64,000 nt of DNA from assembly GCF_000496755.2 (NCBI RefSeq), contig NZ_AYKS02000092.1:1-64000 (forward strand). Direction: 5' to 3'. The DNA is from Serratia sp. DD3. GTDB taxonomy: Bacteria > Pseudomonadota > Gammaproteobacteria > Enterobacterales > Enterobacteriaceae. Made by a program: the position numbers and the translations under genes. Under the pieces are notes generated by a model. The model made no database searches. It saw only the letters and a program-made list of their open reading frames with translations, and had not been told where the DNA came from. Position 1 is the first letter of the stretch, and every line of letters begins with the position of its first letter. Shown piece by piece: positions 9,815 to 22,072 of the stretch.

Positions 9815-11656
9815 TTACTGCATCAACTTCTCAGCCAGAGCCAAAATCTGCACCCCGGATTTTACTGTCACATCATAGTCGTAAATATCTGTGCGGAACT
9901 GCGGCTTGCCATCATCAGCGATCCAAGCAGTCAGATAATAGAGCTGAACCGGTATATGCTGGCGAATATTGACGTAAGTGGTGTTGCCCCGTTTAAGCGT
10001 TGATGACACCCGTGTGTTATTCCAGCCAGCATCTTGCAGTAGCATATTAGCCAAATCTGAGGCTTTGCCAACACGGACACATCCCGAACTTAACGCCCGA
10101 ATATCTTTCGCAAACAAACCGCGGTTCGGCGTGTCATGCAGATAGATAGAATCCGAACTTGGCATATTAAACTTGAAGCGCCCGAGCGAATTACTGGTGC
10201 CAGGTTCCTGTTGAATACGATAAGGAAAGTTACGCGGAGAAGTAATGCTCCAATCAATCATTGCCGGATCGATAGCTTCTGAATCATGACTCCATCCGGA
10301 GTACACGCGATAGCCATGCTTCTGGAAATAGCTAGGATCATGCATGGCTTTTGGCACGATATCTTCGCGGATTAACTTGACTGGCACATTCCATGGCGGG
10401 TTAACCACCACATTATTCAGCGCGCTACTCATCAATGGCGTTTTCCGGCTCGGTCTGCCGACAATAACCGGTGAAGAGAGCACTTCAGTACCATTAATGT
10501 AATAAACCAAAGAATAATTAGGGATGTTCACCATAATGCCGGTGTCCACATGCCCAGGCAAGATGCGCAAGCGCTGGATATTCAACGCCAGCAATGAAGC
10601 ACGCAGTTGTGGTGAAACGTTGAGCCATTCACGGGTCCGAGGACCGATCACCCCATCGGGTGTCAGCCCTTGCCAAGTTTGGAAACGTTTGACACCTTCA
10701 ACCAAATCATCGGTATAGCGATTATCTGTTGCTGAAACAGACTTCGCCTGATGCGCTGGCGTATTGGTCGAAGAAGCTAAATCTTGAGTCGATGCAATAG
10801 CCGGACTGACGACGGTTGCTGCCGCATCACGGTTTTTCTCTTCATCCACCGAAAGGTCATCAACCACTACCGGTGGCGTAGTCACTACGGTGTTAATAGC
10901 CTCGGTAGAATGGGGGGCTTCCCCTGCGGGTGCCGTCAACATGCCGGTACGGCTCAGGATCTCGCGCAATGCAGGAATATCATCACTCTGCTGCCCAGGA
11001 CGCAAGCTGACCTTATTGAGCACCACCGGCCATGGCCGACTATCTGCCAGCATGTCGCGCAACGCCTGATGCATTCTCTCATATTGCGGATGCTGCGGAG
11101 CCAATGAATTAACATAACTCAGCGTGTTACCTTGCTGTACAGCAAGCTGCCACTGATTGATCACCGGGTTCTGCGGTACCGCCAATTTATAAGGTACCTT
11201 GCTATACAGCCAGTTGCTGCCATTGGCCTCTATTGACGAGACAAATTGCAGATAACCGAGCATCGCATCAGACAGTACAATATCACGGGCCATATCCCTC
11301 ACTGCAGGATCGGTGAGTAATTTCACCCATTCGGTGAATTGCGGCTGTATACCGGAAATCGCCAACTCAGCAAGCTGTTGCTGAAATTGCAATACTGCCT
11401 GGCTATCTTGCCACATCGGCTGCATCTGGTTGGCCGCATACAACGGTGCCAGCGTCTCCATATAGTGTGGCACCACATTTTTTGGCAGCGCCGCAAGCAG
11501 TTCTGTTCGACTCTGTTCCACCGAGAGAGCAGATGGTGATAAGACAACCTGTGGTACCTGCTCGGTCGCACCAGTAAAAAACGATAGGGCAAGACCAGAC
11601 GCAATTGCGTAGCTCAATACCAAACGTCGTACTCTGTATCCATTTTTCCGCAACAT
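9815..11656 (-). CDS. ldtD: L,D-transpeptidase LdtD (YcbB)
   Basis: An inner-membrane-anchored periplasmic enzyme that forms 3-3 (mDAP-mDAP) peptidoglycan crosslinks. In E. coli it confers beta-lactam bypass and supports envelope-stress survival. It has 613 residues against 615 in E. coli. The N-terminus has a basic start and a hydrophobic segment (LVLSYAIASGLALSFFTGA), a signal or anchor. A peptidoglycan-binding domain lies around residues 312-350 (VKRFQTWQGLTPDGVIG). The YkuD catalytic domain carries HDTPN and SSGCVRVGK with the nucleophile Cys526. The start at 11656 has a gaggg motif almost touching the ATG, so exact initiation is less certain. Confidence 0.96.
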   Translation of the reverse strand: MLRKNGYRVRRLVLSYAIASGLALSFFTGATEQVPQVVLSPSALSVEQSRTELLAALPKNVVPHYMETLAPLYAANQMQPMWQDSQAVLQFQQQLAELAISGIQPQFTEWVKLLTDPAVRDMARDIVLSDAMLGYLQFVSSIEANGSNWLYSKVPYKLAVPQNPVINQWQLAVQQGNTLSYVNSLAPQHPQYERMHQALRDMLADSRPWPVVLNKVSLRPGQQSDDIPALREILSRTGMLTAPAGEAPHSTEAINTVVTTPPVVVDDLSVDEEKNRDAAATVVSPAIASTQDLASSTNTPAHQAKSVSATDNRYTDDLVEGVKRFQTWQGLTPDGVIGPRTREWLNVSPQLRASLLALNIQRLRILPGHVDTGIMVNIPNYSLVYYINGTEVLSSPVIVGRPSRKTPLMSSALNNVVVNPPWNVPVKLIREDIVPKAMHDPSYFQKHGYRVYSGWSHDSEAIDPAMIDWSITSPRNFPYRIQQEPGTSNSLGRFKFNMPSSDSIYLHDTPNRGLFAKDIRALSSGCVRVGKASDLANMLLQDAGWNNTRVSSTLKRGNTTYVNIRQHIPVQLYYLTAWIADDGKPQFRTDIYDYDVTVKSGVQILALAEKLMQ

Positions 11657-11820
11657 CCCTCGCCCCCTGTAGGCTCACAAAAATACTACCAATACACATA
11701 ACTTTCTTTAGTATACAAATAGAACAGCCTGACTTGATCTTGGCTGTAAAAATATCCCCGGTTGGCACAAAAATAGCTGCCCTAAGACTGGCAGCTATTT
11801 CCCGGTCATCAGCGCCTGTT

Positions 11821-14800
11821 TCAAGCTTGCGGCGTTTCCGCCACGGTGGTGCTCAATGCAGGCTGGTCGCTGGCAAAACCGCGTAAACCCACAACGTGTA
11901 CGTGCTCATGATTCTGGAACACTTTACGTACCAACTTATAGGTAGTGCCTTTTTCCGGGCTGATATTCTCTGGCGCAGCGATGATCAGTTGCATTTCCAG
12001 ACGATCACACAGCTCAAACAGTGTCGCAATAGATTTAGCATCCAGACGGGCAGCCTCATCCAGGAACAATAAGCGGCAAGGTGAAATATCCTTACCACGC
12101 AAACGGCGAGACTCTTCTTCCCAACTTTGTACCACCATCACCAGAATTGACATCCCGGTACCAATCGCTTCCCCGGTGGATAAAGCACCACTCTCGGCAC
12201 GTAACCAGCCATCAGCACCGCGGAATACTTCCACCTCCAGCTCCAGATAATTACGGTAATCCAACAGCTCTTCACCAATGGTTTGCGGTGTCCGTTGCCC
12301 CATATCAATCTGTGGATTCAGGCGCTGATAGAGTTTTGCCAAGGCTTCAGAGAAGGTTAACCGGTTACTGCTGAACAGATCCTGATGCTGTTCCTGCTGC
12401 TCAGACAGCACATCCAGTAACGTCGCATGGGCTTCCCGTATATTGACATTCAGCCGTACACTTTTTACCTGGCCGAAAGAAACCGCTTGCAAGCCTTGGT
12501 TTAGCATACGGATACGGTTCTGTTCACGCTGAATGGTCTTGCGGATAATATTCGCCACACTCTTTGAGCTGATCGCCAGCTTTTGCTCACGCGCCGTCAA
12601 CTCTTCGGTCAGACGAGCCAGTTCGATCTCCATCTGTTCGATGGCTTCCACTGGATCGTCAGTACGGATGATATCCTGACGAATACGTTCGCGCAGATGC
12701 TGGTAGACCGCAATATAGAATTGAATTTTACGTTCTGGCCGCTTGGGATCTTCAGACAAGCGCAACACATCACGCAAATGTTCATTATCCGCGACCGCCA
12801 GACGCAGCGCCCCCAGCGCCTTATCCGACATAGAGCGCAGCTCGTCGCCGTCCATATAGGCCAATTCACGACGATGCAGGCGACGCTCCACCCCATTGTC
12901 CTTCACCAGGCGCATTACCATACACCAACCCGCTTTAGCGCTCACCACCTGCTCACGCAGTTGATAATAATCGCGCTCCAGCTTACGTAGTTTCTTCTGC
13001 AGGCTATCCATTTCAGCCTCACAGAACGTCAGTTGTTTTTCTAGCTGACTACAGCGCGCACGGTTATTGCTGACTAATGCATGCAGTTCATCGCGACGAG
13101 TGCGTGCACGCACTTCGGCATTGGCATCCGCCTGGACCCCAATATCCACCAGTTCCTGGCTCAACTCTTTGAGCATGTCGCGCTTGGCATCATAGGAGCT
13201 TTTCAGTGAAGCCAACACCTGACTGTACTGGGTATATTGGCTCTGATACTGACGTAACTGTTCACGGGCACGGCTACGTTCAGCTTCGGCATGTTCCAGC
13301 CGTTGACGTAGTTTATCATTCAGGTCGTTGTTGGCGTTCTGCATATCCGCAGAATCGCTATAGCTAAAATGTGCACGGCGCTGTACCACCTCAGTCAAAG
13401 CAAAAACCTGTTGCTTGGCCTGGCGCTGGCTGGCTTGTGCCTGGATATAGTCCTGCTGTAACTGCTCGTGTTGTTCGGGGTCGCTTTGTAATACCGCCAG
13501 CAGGGGTTCCAATTTGGTTAAAGAGGCACCATGTTGTTGCAGATAACGCGCCGCGTCCTGTGCCTCTTCCAGCTCTTCACGAAGCTCTTCGGCGCGATCG
13601 AGCAAGGTTTCATCATTCAATAATGAGACCAGCGGTATCAGGCGGTTCAGTGCAGCGACGCCCTCTTTGGCCTGATCATACTGCTGCCGCTGCTGTTGAT
13701 TCTGTGCTTCGTGGTTATTCAGCGCGCGCTCAATTTCACCACGACGACTGTGCAGCGTGCGAATATCTGCTTCAGGATCTGCATCAAACGCCACCGCCAA
13801 GTGGGCACCGATAAAACGGCTGAAAGCTTGATGGGCACGCTGCGTTTTCTGAACATCGAACGACAAGGTAGCATAACGCTCAGCCAAGCTGTCACGTTCG
13901 GCATACAGCACTTCCAGGCGATTTTCACGCGCGGCGCGGCCAAACAACGGCACTTCTGGATAACGGGAATAACGCCACTGGCGGTCCGCTATCTTCACCA
14001 CCACCGCCTTGTCCTGTTCTTCAACAGCAAATACGCTGTCATCGAATGACTGTGGGTCCCCTTCAATCAGGTAAAGATCTTCAGGACAATCCTCCAACCC
14101 TTCGAGCAGCTCGCGTACCAATGACAAATCCGGTACCACAATCGCATGGCGTGACGGGCCGTACAACGCGGAGAAATAAGGGGCGTCATCCAGGGTAACA
14201 TCGTCATATATTTCCGATAACAGCACACCACCAAACCGCTCAGCCAGCGTGACCAAACGCGGGTCTTCGGCACCACTGGGCTGACTAAGACGCTCAATTT
14301 GCCCCTCAATTTCCCGTTTGCGGCTGGCAACCTCATCACGCTCAACGGTGGTTTCACGTTCCCGCTCCAGCAACTGCTGCATATGCTCAGTCACTTGTTG
14401 GCTATCTTCGAACGTTTCCCCACTCTGTTCACCAAGCTGATGCAAGGCATCCTGAGCCGCCAGCCAAATCGGCGCTCGTGTGGTCAACTCTTTAATACGT
14501 TGCTGAATCTGCTCCAGTTCCTGGCGCATCTCCATACGGATCTCACCTGCTTCACTGACGCTTTGCGACAATGATTCCAGGCGCAGTTCCAACTCCTGCT
14601 GCAACGTGACCAGTTCATCAGGTTGATAGGTTTCCCCGTAACGTTTACAGAACTCTTGCAGTAGGCGTTCAGCATCCTGTTGTGCATTCAGGCGTTGCTC
14701 CAGTTCGTTCAAACGCATACGCAACGGCTGCACCCGCTCTGCCTGATGCTGTTGGGAAGGCCAATCACGTAATAATTCACGTGCGCTTTGCCAGGCTTCA

Positions 14801-16275
14801 CTGCGGCTGACTTCGCCAGCAATTTTACATACCAGTTGATAAGCTTGTTCAAACTGGCTGTGTGCAGCATCAGCCACACTGAGTTTCTGTTCTAACATCA
14901 GCAGGGCTTCAGTCGCTTCCTGCTCACGTGCTTGAAGGGTATCTAACCACTCATGGGCATTTTCTGCTGTCAGGTCACTAACCTGGCACAACGAACGAGC
15001 GCGCTCTAAGGCTTGTAATGCCTGTTGGTACTGAATGGCTCGGGTTTGCTGCACATCCAGAGCTTGCTGATAATCAGCCAGTTGGCTTTTCAGCTCATCA
15101 ACTTCCTGCTCGGCCGCTTCGCTGCGTGCCTCGCTTTCCGCCTGCTGTTCAGCCGCTTGCTCCACTACCTCATTTTGTTCTTCCAACCGGTAAGTCAGCT
15201 CTTCCAGGTCACCTTGATAGCGTTCAATCTTCTCTTGCTGACGCATCGCCGTCTGCACCAGATTGAGGTGATCACTGGCGGCCTGATAGTCAGTTTCCAG
15301 GTCCGATTCTGCCGCACTTTGTTCTGCCAATTCCCGCGCCATTTCAACGTGGCGCAATTGCTCATTGGCCAGCTGTTTACGGCTACCCAACAGGTCATTA
15401 CGCAAGACCAGCGCACCATCGAGATGGATGCGGCGTTCATTGGCGTGGCGCATATAGTCGGCAGCCACATAAGATGTCGCGTCAGAGATCAGATGTTTGA
15501 ACAGATCACGATCCGATTGGGTGACACGAATCGCTTCCAACGTCATGCGGTTTTCACGCAATGCCGCTTCCATATCCTGGAAGGCTTTGCGCACCCCGCT
15601 GTTTTCTGGCAACAGATAATCACGCAACGAGCGGGTAATGGCACTGGAAATACCGCCATACAGCGAAGCTTCAATCAGGCGGTAAAATTTGCTGCGATCC
15701 GCAGAGGAACGTAAACGTTTGGGGATCACCCCCAAATCAAACATCAAGGCATGGTAATCAGTGATGGAGTTGAATTGCTTGAACTGCACCCCTTCCATCT
15801 CTTCGACACGTTCTTTTAATTCTTGTAACGGAAGCACCCGCGCCTGGCGTTCACCCACCATCTGGGTTAACAGCTCTGTCGGTTGTACGGCGGTCGGCAA
15901 ACCCTGAATAGTGAATGGTTTGATATCCACTTTACGATCACGCCCGGCTACCTGTTGTAAGCGCACCCCCACCAGCACGCGCTGATGGCGTGAGTTGACC
16001 ACATCCAGGGTGGCATAACAGACACCTGCACGTAATTTACCGTGTAGCCCTTTGTCGCGCGAGCCACTGGTCGCCCCGGCTTCAGTAGTATTACGAAAGT
16101 GCAACAGCGTCAGATCGGGAATTAACGCAGTCACAAACGCCGCCATGGTCGTCGACTTACCGGCCCCATTCCCCCCAGACAGGGTAGTCACCAGTTCATC
16201 CAAATCAAAGGTCCGGGCAAAGAAACCATTCCAGTTAACCAGCGTCAGCGAGCGAAATTTACCGCGTTCAATCAT
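11821..16275 (-). CDS. mukB: Chromosome partition protein MukB (SMC-like ATPase)
   Basis: The SMC-type subunit of the MukBEF condensin, which extrudes DNA loops and organises and segregates the chromosome. It has 1,484 residues (E. coli 1,486). The N-terminal head has Walker [10 protein letters not shown] at about 34-42. Long glutamine/glutamate-rich coiled coils flank a central hinge around residues 650-780. The C-terminal head carries the ABC signature [10 protein letters not shown] and Walker [12 protein letters not shown]. Its ATG overlaps the mukE stop by 4 bases, so translation is coupled in cmoM-mukF-mukE-mukB. Confidence 0.98.
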   Translation of the reverse strand: MIERGKFRSLTLVNWNGFFARTFDLDELVTTLSGGNGAGKSTTMAAFVTALIPDLTLLHFRNTTEAGATSGSRDKGLHGKLRAGVCYATLDVVNSRHQRVLVGVRLQQVAGRDRKVDIKPFTIQGLPTAVQPTELLTQMVGERQARVLPLQELKERVEEMEGVQFKQFNSITDYHALMFDLGVIPKRLRSSADRSKFYRLIEASLYGGISSAITRSLRDYLLPENSGVRKAFQDMEAALRENRMTLEAIRVTQSDRDLFKHLISDATSYVAADYMRHANERRIHLDGALVLRNDLLGSRKQLANEQLRHVEMARELAEQSAAESDLETDYQAASDHLNLVQTAMRQQEKIERYQGDLEELTYRLEEQNEVVEQAAEQQAESEARSEAAEQEVDELKSQLADYQQALDVQQTRAIQYQQALQALERARSLCQVSDLTAENAHEWLDTLQAREQEATEALLMLEQKLSVADAAHSQFEQAYQLVCKIAGEVSRSEAWQSARELLRDWPSQQHQAERVQPLRMRLNELEQRLNAQQDAERLLQEFCKRYGETYQPDELVTLQQELELRLESLSQSVSEAGEIRMEMRQELEQIQQRIKELTTRAPIWLAAQDALHQLGEQSGETFEDSQQVTEHMQQLLERERETTVERDEVASRKREIEGQIERLSQPSGAEDPRLVTLAERFGGVLLSEIYDDVTLDDAPYFSALYGPSRHAIVVPDLSLVRELLEGLEDCPEDLYLIEGDPQSFDDSVFAVEEQDKAVVVKIADRQWRYSRYPEVPLFGRAARENRLEVLYAERDSLAERYATLSFDVQKTQRAHQAFSRFIGAHLAVAFDADPEADIRTLHSRRGEIERALNNHEAQNQQQRQQYDQAKEGVAALNRLIPLVSLLNDETLLDRAEELREELEEAQDAARYLQQHGASLTKLEPLLAVLQSDPEQHEQLQQDYIQAQASQRQAKQQVFALTEVVQRRAHFSYSDSADMQNANNDLNDKLRQRLEHAEAERSRAREQLRQYQSQYTQYSQVLASLKSSYDAKRDMLKELSQELVDIGVQADANAEVRARTRRDELHALVSNNRARCSQLEKQLTFCEAEMDSLQKKLRKLERDYYQLREQVVSAKAGWCMVMRLVKDNGVERRLHRRELAYMDGDELRSMSDKALGALRLAVADNEHLRDVLRLSEDPKRPERKIQFYIAVYQHLRERIRQDIIRTDDPVEAIEQMEIELARLTEELTAREQKLAISSKSVANIIRKTIQREQNRIRMLNQGLQAVSFGQVKSVRLNVNIREAHATLLDVLSEQQEQHQDLFSSNRLTFSEALAKLYQRLNPQIDMGQRTPQTIGEELLDYRNYLELEVEVFRGADGWLRAESGALSTGEAIGTGMSILVMVVQSWEEESRRLRGKDISPCRLLFLDEAARLDAKSIATLFELCDRLEMQLIIAAPENISPEKGTTYKLVRKVFQNHEHVHVVGLRGFASDQPALSTTVAETPQA

Positions 16276-17003
16276 TCCTGTTCATCCTCTGCACTGTCGG
16301 TGATGGTTTCTGCTGCAACCTCTTCCGCCTCGTTGATTTCATCATTTAATGACAGGCTGTTTTCTACCGGCATTGCTTCACCATCACGGATCATGCGCAA
16401 TTGGGCTTCACGTGGATCATCACCACTGCGCACGTCAGCACCGAAGCGGAACACCGCCTCGGTAATACGGAACTTGCTGCTGTCATTGCCCATAAAATAG
16501 ACCATCCCCAAGCGGCGCAAGCGATTGAGGGAAGCACGCACTTTTTCATGCAGTTTCTGCCGATCAAGGTCCGAACCGGTGGAACGCTGGTTAACAAACT
16601 TAAGCAGTTTATTCTCGTCCGCCAGGCTCAATAATTCTTCATACAGTTCTTGCTGGCTGAAAATCCCCTCGTGCGCCAGACGCTCAGGGCTAAGATAAAG
16701 GTAACAGAGGATCTTGCCCACCATCATATCCAATTCGGAAAGCACTGAACGGGCGATCAACGTCGTGGAGCGAGGGCGCAAGTAGAAAAAACCTTCCGGT
16801 GCACGGATTAACTCTACGCTGTAGCGTGCATAAAATGATTCCAGCTCGTCCTGAAAATCCATCAGGAAAGCATGGTTGTCCAACTCATCAATAGCAATAT
16901 GACGGCCGGCACGTAATTGGCTGTCTAACGCCGGGAATAGCGTGTTTGATAATGCCTTGGCCAGCTTGACTGGCATTACTTGTTCAATATTTGTCGATGA
17001 CAT
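16272..17003 (-). CDS. mukE: Chromosome partition protein MukE
   Basis: The winged-helix KITE subunit of MukBEF, which bridges MukF and the MukB heads. The 243 residues run from the ATG at 17003 ([18 protein letters not shown]). A longer in-frame reading to 17135 only adds codons that lie inside mukF. The E. coli protein is 234 residues, so this one has a slightly longer acidic tail ([20 protein letters not shown]). It begins 20 bases inside mukF and ends in a 4-base overlap with mukB. Confidence 0.97.
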   Translation of the reverse strand: MSSTNIEQVMPVKLAKALSNTLFPALDSQLRAGRHIAIDELDNHAFLMDFQDELESFYARYSVELIRAPEGFFYLRPRSTTLIARSVLSELDMMVGKILCYLYLSPERLAHEGIFSQQELYEELLSLADENKLLKFVNQRSTGSDLDRQKLHEKVRASLNRLRRLGMVYFMGNDSSKFRITEAVFRFGADVRSGDDPREAQLRMIRDGEAMPVENSLSLNDEINEAEEVAAETITDSAEDEQE

Positions 17004-18306
17004 GGGCCTGCACCTTGGCTCCGTAATCATTGATTGCCTGCCAACGGGCTGGCAACCCTGAAAAATCAGCTTCAGCCACACCAAGGCGCACTGCCTGGTC
17101 GACCACAATACGAGCAACATCAAAATGACGCGCACGCGGGTATTGCGCCAGATAATCGCGCATCACTGCGCCTAAATCGAGCGGCATTTTTTGTTCCTGA
17201 TAAACCTTCAGTGCCTGTTCAATCATCAATGTCAGCTGTTCACGGATCTCACTGAACTCTTCATACTCCAGATCCGGTGGCAATTCACCGGTCACTTCCT
17301 CACCACGCAGTGCCAATTCTTCATCGCGCATATCGAAAAGACGCTCGGCATTGGCAAAGGTCAGCGCCCAGGGGGAGTCGAAATAATTTTGTACTGATTG
17401 ACGCAGGCGTTGGGCAAATACGCGGTTTTTATCCATATCGATAGCGGTACGGATAAACTTGTGAACATGACGATCATAACCGATCCACAGGTCGATGGCT
17501 TGTTGGCCCCAACTGATAATGCGGTCTAGTTTGCTTTGCAGGTCAAATACCAGCTTATCAACAAACCCTAACTCCCCATCACCCAGCGTGGCATCCTGAA
17601 TACGCAACAAATTGGCCTGGAGTTTATCACCTGCGGCCTCCAACGTATCCTGTAATTCACGCAAGGTCCCAGAGGTTTCCGATAGCAGCGACTCACAACT
17701 GGAGATCGCTGCGCGCCAATCTTGATTGAGCAGCGCGGCAATGTCTTCTTTGACACTCTGCTGCTGTTCATCCATCAGGCGTTGGGTCAAGTCAATGCTG
17801 TCAAAAATCTCCGCCACTGAATATTTCAATGGGGCAAAGACATTACGATGCCAGTGAAAATCGTCGCCGCCCTCTTCCGCCGCATCTGCTGCACGCTTGA
17901 GCTCTTCCGCCACAATGGACAGTTGCATGGAAAGGCGCAGAGTAGAAAACTCACGCTGACGAATATAATAATCGGTAATACCGATGCCCAGTGGGGTCAG
18001 GCGATAGATGGCGTTGCCATCCGCCAATTCACTGGTAAACCGGTTCAACAGACGCTGGCGCACCATGTCGTTTATCGCATTGTTAGCACGTATCGCTACA
18101 GTTTCATGCGTCTGTTCAAACCCTTTGCTGACATGGCGAAATGCATCAACCAGCTCGCCTTCGCTCATCTCACCATCCAACCGCTCACCATTTAACGTGG
18201 CGATGGCGAGCAGAAACGCAAGACGCTCAGTCGGGAGCGAAATAGAGAAATCATTTTTCCGTGCCCAGGCGACCAGTTCGGGTACAGTCTGGGAAAACTC
18301 ACTCAT
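16984..18306 (-). CDS. mukF: Chromosome partition protein MukF (kleisin)
   Basis: The kleisin of MukBEF, which dimerises through its N-terminal winged-helix domain and links the two MukB heads. Its 440 residues equal E. coli MukF. The N-terminal region (residues 1-110) has the winged-helix pattern, followed by a helical middle with coiled-coil character and a C-terminal domain ending QAHVIDKY. The start overlaps the cmoM stop by 4 bases, continuing the coupled operon. Confidence 0.97.
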   Translation of the reverse strand: MSEFSQTVPELVAWARKNDFSISLPTERLAFLLAIATLNGERLDGEMSEGELVDAFRHVSKGFEQTHETVAIRANNAINDMVRQRLLNRFTSELADGNAIYRLTPLGIGITDYYIRQREFSTLRLSMQLSIVAEELKRAADAAEEGGDDFHWHRNVFAPLKYSVAEIFDSIDLTQRLMDEQQQSVKEDIAALLNQDWRAAISSCESLLSETSGTLRELQDTLEAAGDKLQANLLRIQDATLGDGELGFVDKLVFDLQSKLDRIISWGQQAIDLWIGYDRHVHKFIRTAIDMDKNRVFAQRLRQSVQNYFDSPWALTFANAERLFDMRDEELALRGEEVTGELPPDLEYEEFSEIREQLTLMIEQALKVYQEQKMPLDLGAVMRDYLAQYPRARHFDVARIVVDQAVRLGVAEADFSGLPARWQAINDYGAKVQAHVIDKY

Positions 18307-19088
18307 AGTTCGTCCTTCAGGTTTGCTTTATGCGCCATGACGTGAATATAGCGCCCCAAACTCACATACGGTTCTTGCCGGCAATAGTGCTGCTCAAGCG
18401 CCAGTAACTCGTCAAATTTTTGTGTCTGCAATTGCCTGCTTTGCAGATAATCATGGAAAACCCTCACGCCGGTTTTCCCTGAAATCTGCATCCCCATCTG
18501 TTCCAACCAACCATAAACCTGGGGTGGATTCAGTGGATACTGCGGCGAAAGCGAACGTTTGCGACGCCGTCTCACTTCAGGGTCGACCAGTTGGAAATTA
18601 CCCAACACCACATTGCGCATCAACAGCCCGTTGGCGTTAAAAAACATCAGCGACAGTGCGCCACCGGGTGACAGGCATTCAAATAACGCCTGCAATGCCG
18701 CTTGCGGCTGCGCAATCCACTCCAGCACCGCATGAAACAAGATCAAGTCAACGGGCTGTTCCAAATGCTGACCGATCTCTTGTGCCGAACTCTGTATGAA
18801 TTGCATCTTGTGGAGCACACCTTTCTGCTCTGCCAGCAACGCAGCACGCTGGATCATCTCACCAGAAAGATCACACAACAAGACCTGATGCCCTAATTCA
18901 GCCAGTTGGCAGGCCATATGGCCTTCTCCGCCACCAGCATCCAGAATACGCAACGGCCGCTGCGGCAACTGGGCCAACAACTGGGTCAAGTCGTGCCAGA
19001 GCACCGCCTGACGGATTTTCCCCTTGGTGGTGCCGTAAATATTACGTGCAAACTTGTCAGCTATATCGTCAAAATTGCGATCATGCAT
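18303..19088 (-). CDS. cmoM: tRNA 5-carboxymethoxyuridine methyltransferase
   Basis: CmoM (formerly SmtA) methylates the carboxyl of cmo5U34 in certain tRNAs using SAM, forming mcmo5U. The 261 residues from the ATG at 19088 match E. coli. GGAG precedes this start, and the extra 18 codons upstream to 19142 have no counterpart. The SAM-binding motif [11 protein letters not shown] lies near residue 48. It is the first gene of the cmoM-mukF-mukE-mukB operon and is divergent from elyC with a 146-base gap that should hold both promoters. Confidence 0.95.
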   Translation of the reverse strand: MHDRNFDDIADKFARNIYGTTKGKIRQAVLWHDLTQLLAQLPQRPLRILDAGGGEGHMACQLAELGHQVLLCDLSGEMIQRAALLAEQKGVLHKMQFIQSSAQEIGQHLEQPVDLILFHAVLEWIAQPQAALQALFECLSPGGALSLMFFNANGLLMRNVVLGNFQLVDPEVRRRRKRSLSPQYPLNPPQVYGWLEQMGMQISGKTGVRVFHDYLQSRQLQTQKFDELLALEQHYCRQEPYVSLGRYIHVMAHKANLKDEL

Positions 19089-19234
19089 GCTCAACGGCTC
19101 CGCTGATTCTATCTTGGTTTGCAGCAAAATACCCCCATTCAAACCTGCTATTTTTGCACAGACTGGCTTAGAATAAATCTTCTTACGACATAATTGCGCC
19201 TGAATGGCGCTTTTTCGCCCAAAAGGAGCGTTTT

Positions 19235-20017
19235 TTGCTGTTATTTCATCTAAAAAAACTCATCGGCAACCTGATGATGCCCCTGCCCATGTTGTTATTG
19301 CTAATGGGGCTGGCGTTGTCATTGCTGTGGTTCACTCGCTGGCAAAAAAGCGGCAAAATTATTTTAAGCCTCAGTTGGTTGCTGTTACTGCTACTCAGCC
19401 TGCAACCCATCGCCGATCGCCTGTTACGCCCACTGGAATCAGACTATATGACCTATCGTGGCAACGAGCCGATTGACTATATCGTCGTGCTGGGTGGCGG
19501 TTACACGTTTAATCCAGATTGGGCACCCAGCTCAAATCTGCTTAACAACAGCCTGCCACGGGTCACCGAGGGTGTCAGGTTATATCTGGCACATCCTGGT
19601 AGCAAGATGGTGTTTACTGGCGGACGTGGTGCCAATACCTTGAGTAGCGCTGCCACCGCAGCCCGTGTCGCTGAAAGCCTGGGGGTTCCCTCTAGCGATA
19701 TTGTCATGCTGGAGAGCCCGTTAGACACAGAGCAAGAAGCCGAACAGGTTGCTAAATTAGTCGGGCAACAGCCGTTTCTTCTGGTGACATCGGCCAATCA
19801 TCTGCCACGTGCCATGGTGTTCTTTACCGCGCTTGGGTTACACCCTATCCCGGCACCTGCCAACCAGTTGGCGATCAGCTCCCCCTTGAACATCTGGGAT
19901 CGCGTGATGCCATCTGCCATGTTCCTTGGGCACAGCGAGCGTGCAGTATATGAAACCCTGGGTAGGCTCTGGCAGCGGTTAAAGAGCAGCAATAATAGCG
20001 CCAGCGAACAGGAATGA
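19235..20017 (+). CDS. elyC: Envelope biogenesis factor ElyC (DUF218)
   Basis: An inner-membrane protein of the DUF218/YdcF-like family. E. coli ElyC (YcbC, 259 residues) is needed for normal peptidoglycan and undecaprenyl-phosphate-linked envelope synthesis at low temperature. The 260 residues include two N-terminal membrane segments (about 12-31 and 38-57) and a periplasmic DUF218 domain with VVLGGGY, FTGGRG and LLVTSANHLPRAM. It abuts convergent ycbJ, with stop codons directly adjacent. Confidence 0.94.
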   Translation: MLLFHLKKLIGNLMMPLPMLLLLMGLALSLLWFTRWQKSGKIILSLSWLLLLLLSLQPIADRLLRPLESDYMTYRGNEPIDYIVVLGGGYTFNPDWAPSSNLLNNSLPRVTEGVRLYLAHPGSKMVFTGGRGANTLSSAATAARVAESLGVPSSDIVMLESPLDTEQEAEQVAKLVGQQPFLLVTSANHLPRAMVFFTALGLHPIPAPANQLAISSPLNIWDRVMPSAMFLGHSERAVYETLGRLWQRLKSSNNSASEQE

Positions 20018-20914
20018 TTAATTGGCCAGCCAAGGCAGCAATTGTTTCGATGCTTGATCGAACAGCGGCCGGTCGAGCTTGCCGGTATGGATCATTCTCG
20101 CCACCGCTTCCCACACCACATATAACCAACGCCGACATAAAAAAGAGTCGGCTACTGGCGCTCGTTGTAAGTAACGGAACAGCAACTGTTCAGGCATACC
20201 TGCTTCACACAGCCGGAACAGCTCATATTCTCTGGGTGCCCACAGCACCATTCCTGGATTGAGCATTGCCAGCAATTGGTCGGTTTTGACATCTTTGAGC
20301 ATACTGCGTAACGAAAGGTTACCGTGAACCAACACACAAGGGTCATCAAAACCAGCAAAAAACGTCGTCAACATTTCACGCGTGCGATAAAGCAGACGAC
20401 GGTCCGCCATGGTCAATAACGGTGAGTTCATATTGCTCACGCTGGACCACAGAACTTCGACACGCTGTTGATACCAACTGAACCAGTCATTTTCCTGCGT
20501 ACTATCTACAGTACCGACACAGCCATGGCTATCAATACGATGCCAGGCTAATACCCCATCGATAATCTGATCCATCAGAACATTCCAACGGTCTGGCGTC
20601 CGCGTTGGGGCTTCAACCGAGACACCACGCAACCGTTCGATTAGCATGACCTCTTTATAGGAGGACTGATGGCTATAGACCACACCAAAAACCGTAGGTA
20701 AGCGTATATCCCCTTCACGTGACAGCATCGAGAGTTTGTAGGCTTCCTGTTGTACAATACCCTCACAAACATAACTTTTCGCCATCAACGGGATCGCATG
20801 ATCCTGCTGGTCGTACAATGAATACATATGCGCATAGGGCTGCTCACTGACGCGCTCCAAGCGACTAATCGGCTCCCCCAAAACAAGGCTTAATTCGGCA
20901 CGCAACTGCTCCAT
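20018..20914 (-). CDS. ycbJ: YcbJ family protein, kinase-like fold
   Basis: This 298-residue protein matches E. coli YcbJ (297 residues) in length and position. The family has an aminoglycoside-phosphotransferase-like fold. An APH-like segment, PCVLVHGNLSLRSMLKD, resembles the HGDLxxxN catalytic loop, but Asp is replaced by Asn and the metal-binding Asn position is unclear, so activity cannot be assumed. Its function is unknown. It is followed by convergent elyC and lies downstream of kdsB on the same strand. Confidence 0.88.
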   Translation of the reverse strand: MEQLRAELSLVLGEPISRLERVSEQPYAHMYSLYDQQDHAIPLMAKSYVCEGIVQQEAYKLSMLSREGDIRLPTVFGVVYSHQSSYKEVMLIERLRGVSVEAPTRTPDRWNVLMDQIIDGVLAWHRIDSHGCVGTVDSTQENDWFSWYQQRVEVLWSSVSNMNSPLLTMADRRLLYRTREMLTTFFAGFDDPCVLVHGNLSLRSMLKDVKTDQLLAMLNPGMVLWAPREYELFRLCEAGMPEQLLFRYLQRAPVADSFLCRRWLYVVWEAVARMIHTGKLDRPLFDQASKQLLPWLAN

Positions 20915-21020
20915 GGGACGGGGTCCTCCAGATTAAGAAAAACCCGCCATTCAAGCGGCCACGGTATGCGCTGCGCTTGAATCGGCTTGGGTATAACATT
21001 GTTGTCCGGCCAAAACCGGC

Positions 21021-21770
21021 TTACGACTTTAAACTGTCTCGCACCCGCTGTAAGTCTTCTGGCGTATCGACCCCGACGCTCGGGGTAGCATGGGCTACCG
21101 CAACGTGGATCTTTTCGCCGTACCACAGCACACGCAACTGCTCGAGTAATTCAATCTGTTCAAGCTGGCTAGGTTGCCAACTAACGTAACGGCGCACAAA
21201 CCCGGCACGATACGCGTAGATACCAATGTGGCGTAATAAGCTATCGCCGATACTCGCTTTCGATTGGGCAAAACGTTCGCGATCCCAAGGAATGGTGGCG
21301 CGGGAAAAATAAAGGGCATACCCTTGTGCATCCATCACCACTTTAACTGCATTCGGGTTAAAGGCTTCTTCCGCCGTGGTTATCGGTACAGCAAGCGTCG
21401 CCATGCCGGCACGGCAAGCCGCCAGATTTTCTGCCACTTGGCGTACAATAACCGGCGGGATCAGAGGCTCATCCCCTTGTACGTTGACGATAATTTGGTC
21501 ATCCGCAAAAGCGTACTTTTCAATCACTTCCGCCAAGCGTTCAGTACCGGAGTGATGGTCAGCACGGGTCATACACACCTCACCCCCCGCCATTTCTACC
21601 GCTTGCGCCACATCGGGATGATCAGTGGCGACAATAACGCGAGACGCACCCGATTCACGTGCACGCTCCATTACATGCACCACCATCGGTTTTCCGTGAA
21701 TATCCGCCAAGGGTTTACCCGGCAAACGGGTAGAGGCATAACGCGCAGGAATGATAGCAATAAAACTCAT
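21021..21770 (-). CDS. kdsB: CMP-KDO synthetase
   Basis: 3-deoxy-manno-octulosonate cytidylyltransferase. It activates KDO with CTP for the inner core of lipopolysaccharide. It has 249 residues (E. coli 248). The nucleotide-binding N-terminus reads [15 protein letters not shown], and VQGDEPLIP is the conserved metal and substrate loop. The start overlaps the ycaR stop by 4 bases (ATGA). Together with lpxK and msbA nearby, this makes the region rich in LPS functions. Confidence 0.97.
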   Translation of the reverse strand: MSFIAIIPARYASTRLPGKPLADIHGKPMVVHVMERARESGASRVIVATDHPDVAQAVEMAGGEVCMTRADHHSGTERLAEVIEKYAFADDQIIVNVQGDEPLIPPVIVRQVAENLAACRAGMATLAVPITTAEEAFNPNAVKVVMDAQGYALYFSRATIPWDRERFAQSKASIGDSLLRHIGIYAYRAGFVRRYVSWQPSQLEQIELLEQLRVLWYGEKIHVAVAHATPSVGVDTPEDLQRVRDSLKS

Positions 21771-21949
21771 GCAGGTTTCTCATCTAATGACAGTGAACGC
21801 GCTTCATTCTCCAGCAATACTGGGATGCCATCGCGCAATGGATAGGCCAGGCTGTCCAATTTGCAAACCAGCTCCTGATGAGCTTTATTGTAATAGAGCT
21901 TGCCATTGCACAGCGGACAGGCAACGATTTCGAGTAAACGGTGATCCAT
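21767..21949 (-). CDS. ycaR: YcaR, Trm112-like small zinc-finger-type protein
   Basis: A 60-residue protein identical in length to E. coli YcaR (UPF0434/Trm112 family). It begins [20 protein letters not shown]. The CPLC pair and a later CKLD are what remains of a zinc-binding layout. It is translationally coupled to kdsB. The function in enterobacteria is not established; Trm112 proteins elsewhere are activators of methyltransferases. Confidence 0.93.
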   Translation of the reverse strand: MDHRLLEIVACPLCNGKLYYNKAHQELVCKLDSLAYPLRDGIPVLLENEARSLSLDEKPA

Positions 21950-22072
21950 GCTTTCTCCAAGGGAAGAGCTATCTTCAGGGAATTTTGTCAGAGAATAGCA
22001 TAACGCTATAGCACTATTTAATCATCGTCTGATCAACGTAAGGAATGAGCTAAATCATCGCCAGGTGAGTAT

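Noticed and set aside
15025..15714. 229-codon + strand frame opposite mukB
   Set aside because: Antisense of the MukB coiled coil. Repetitive heptads produce long open antisense frames.
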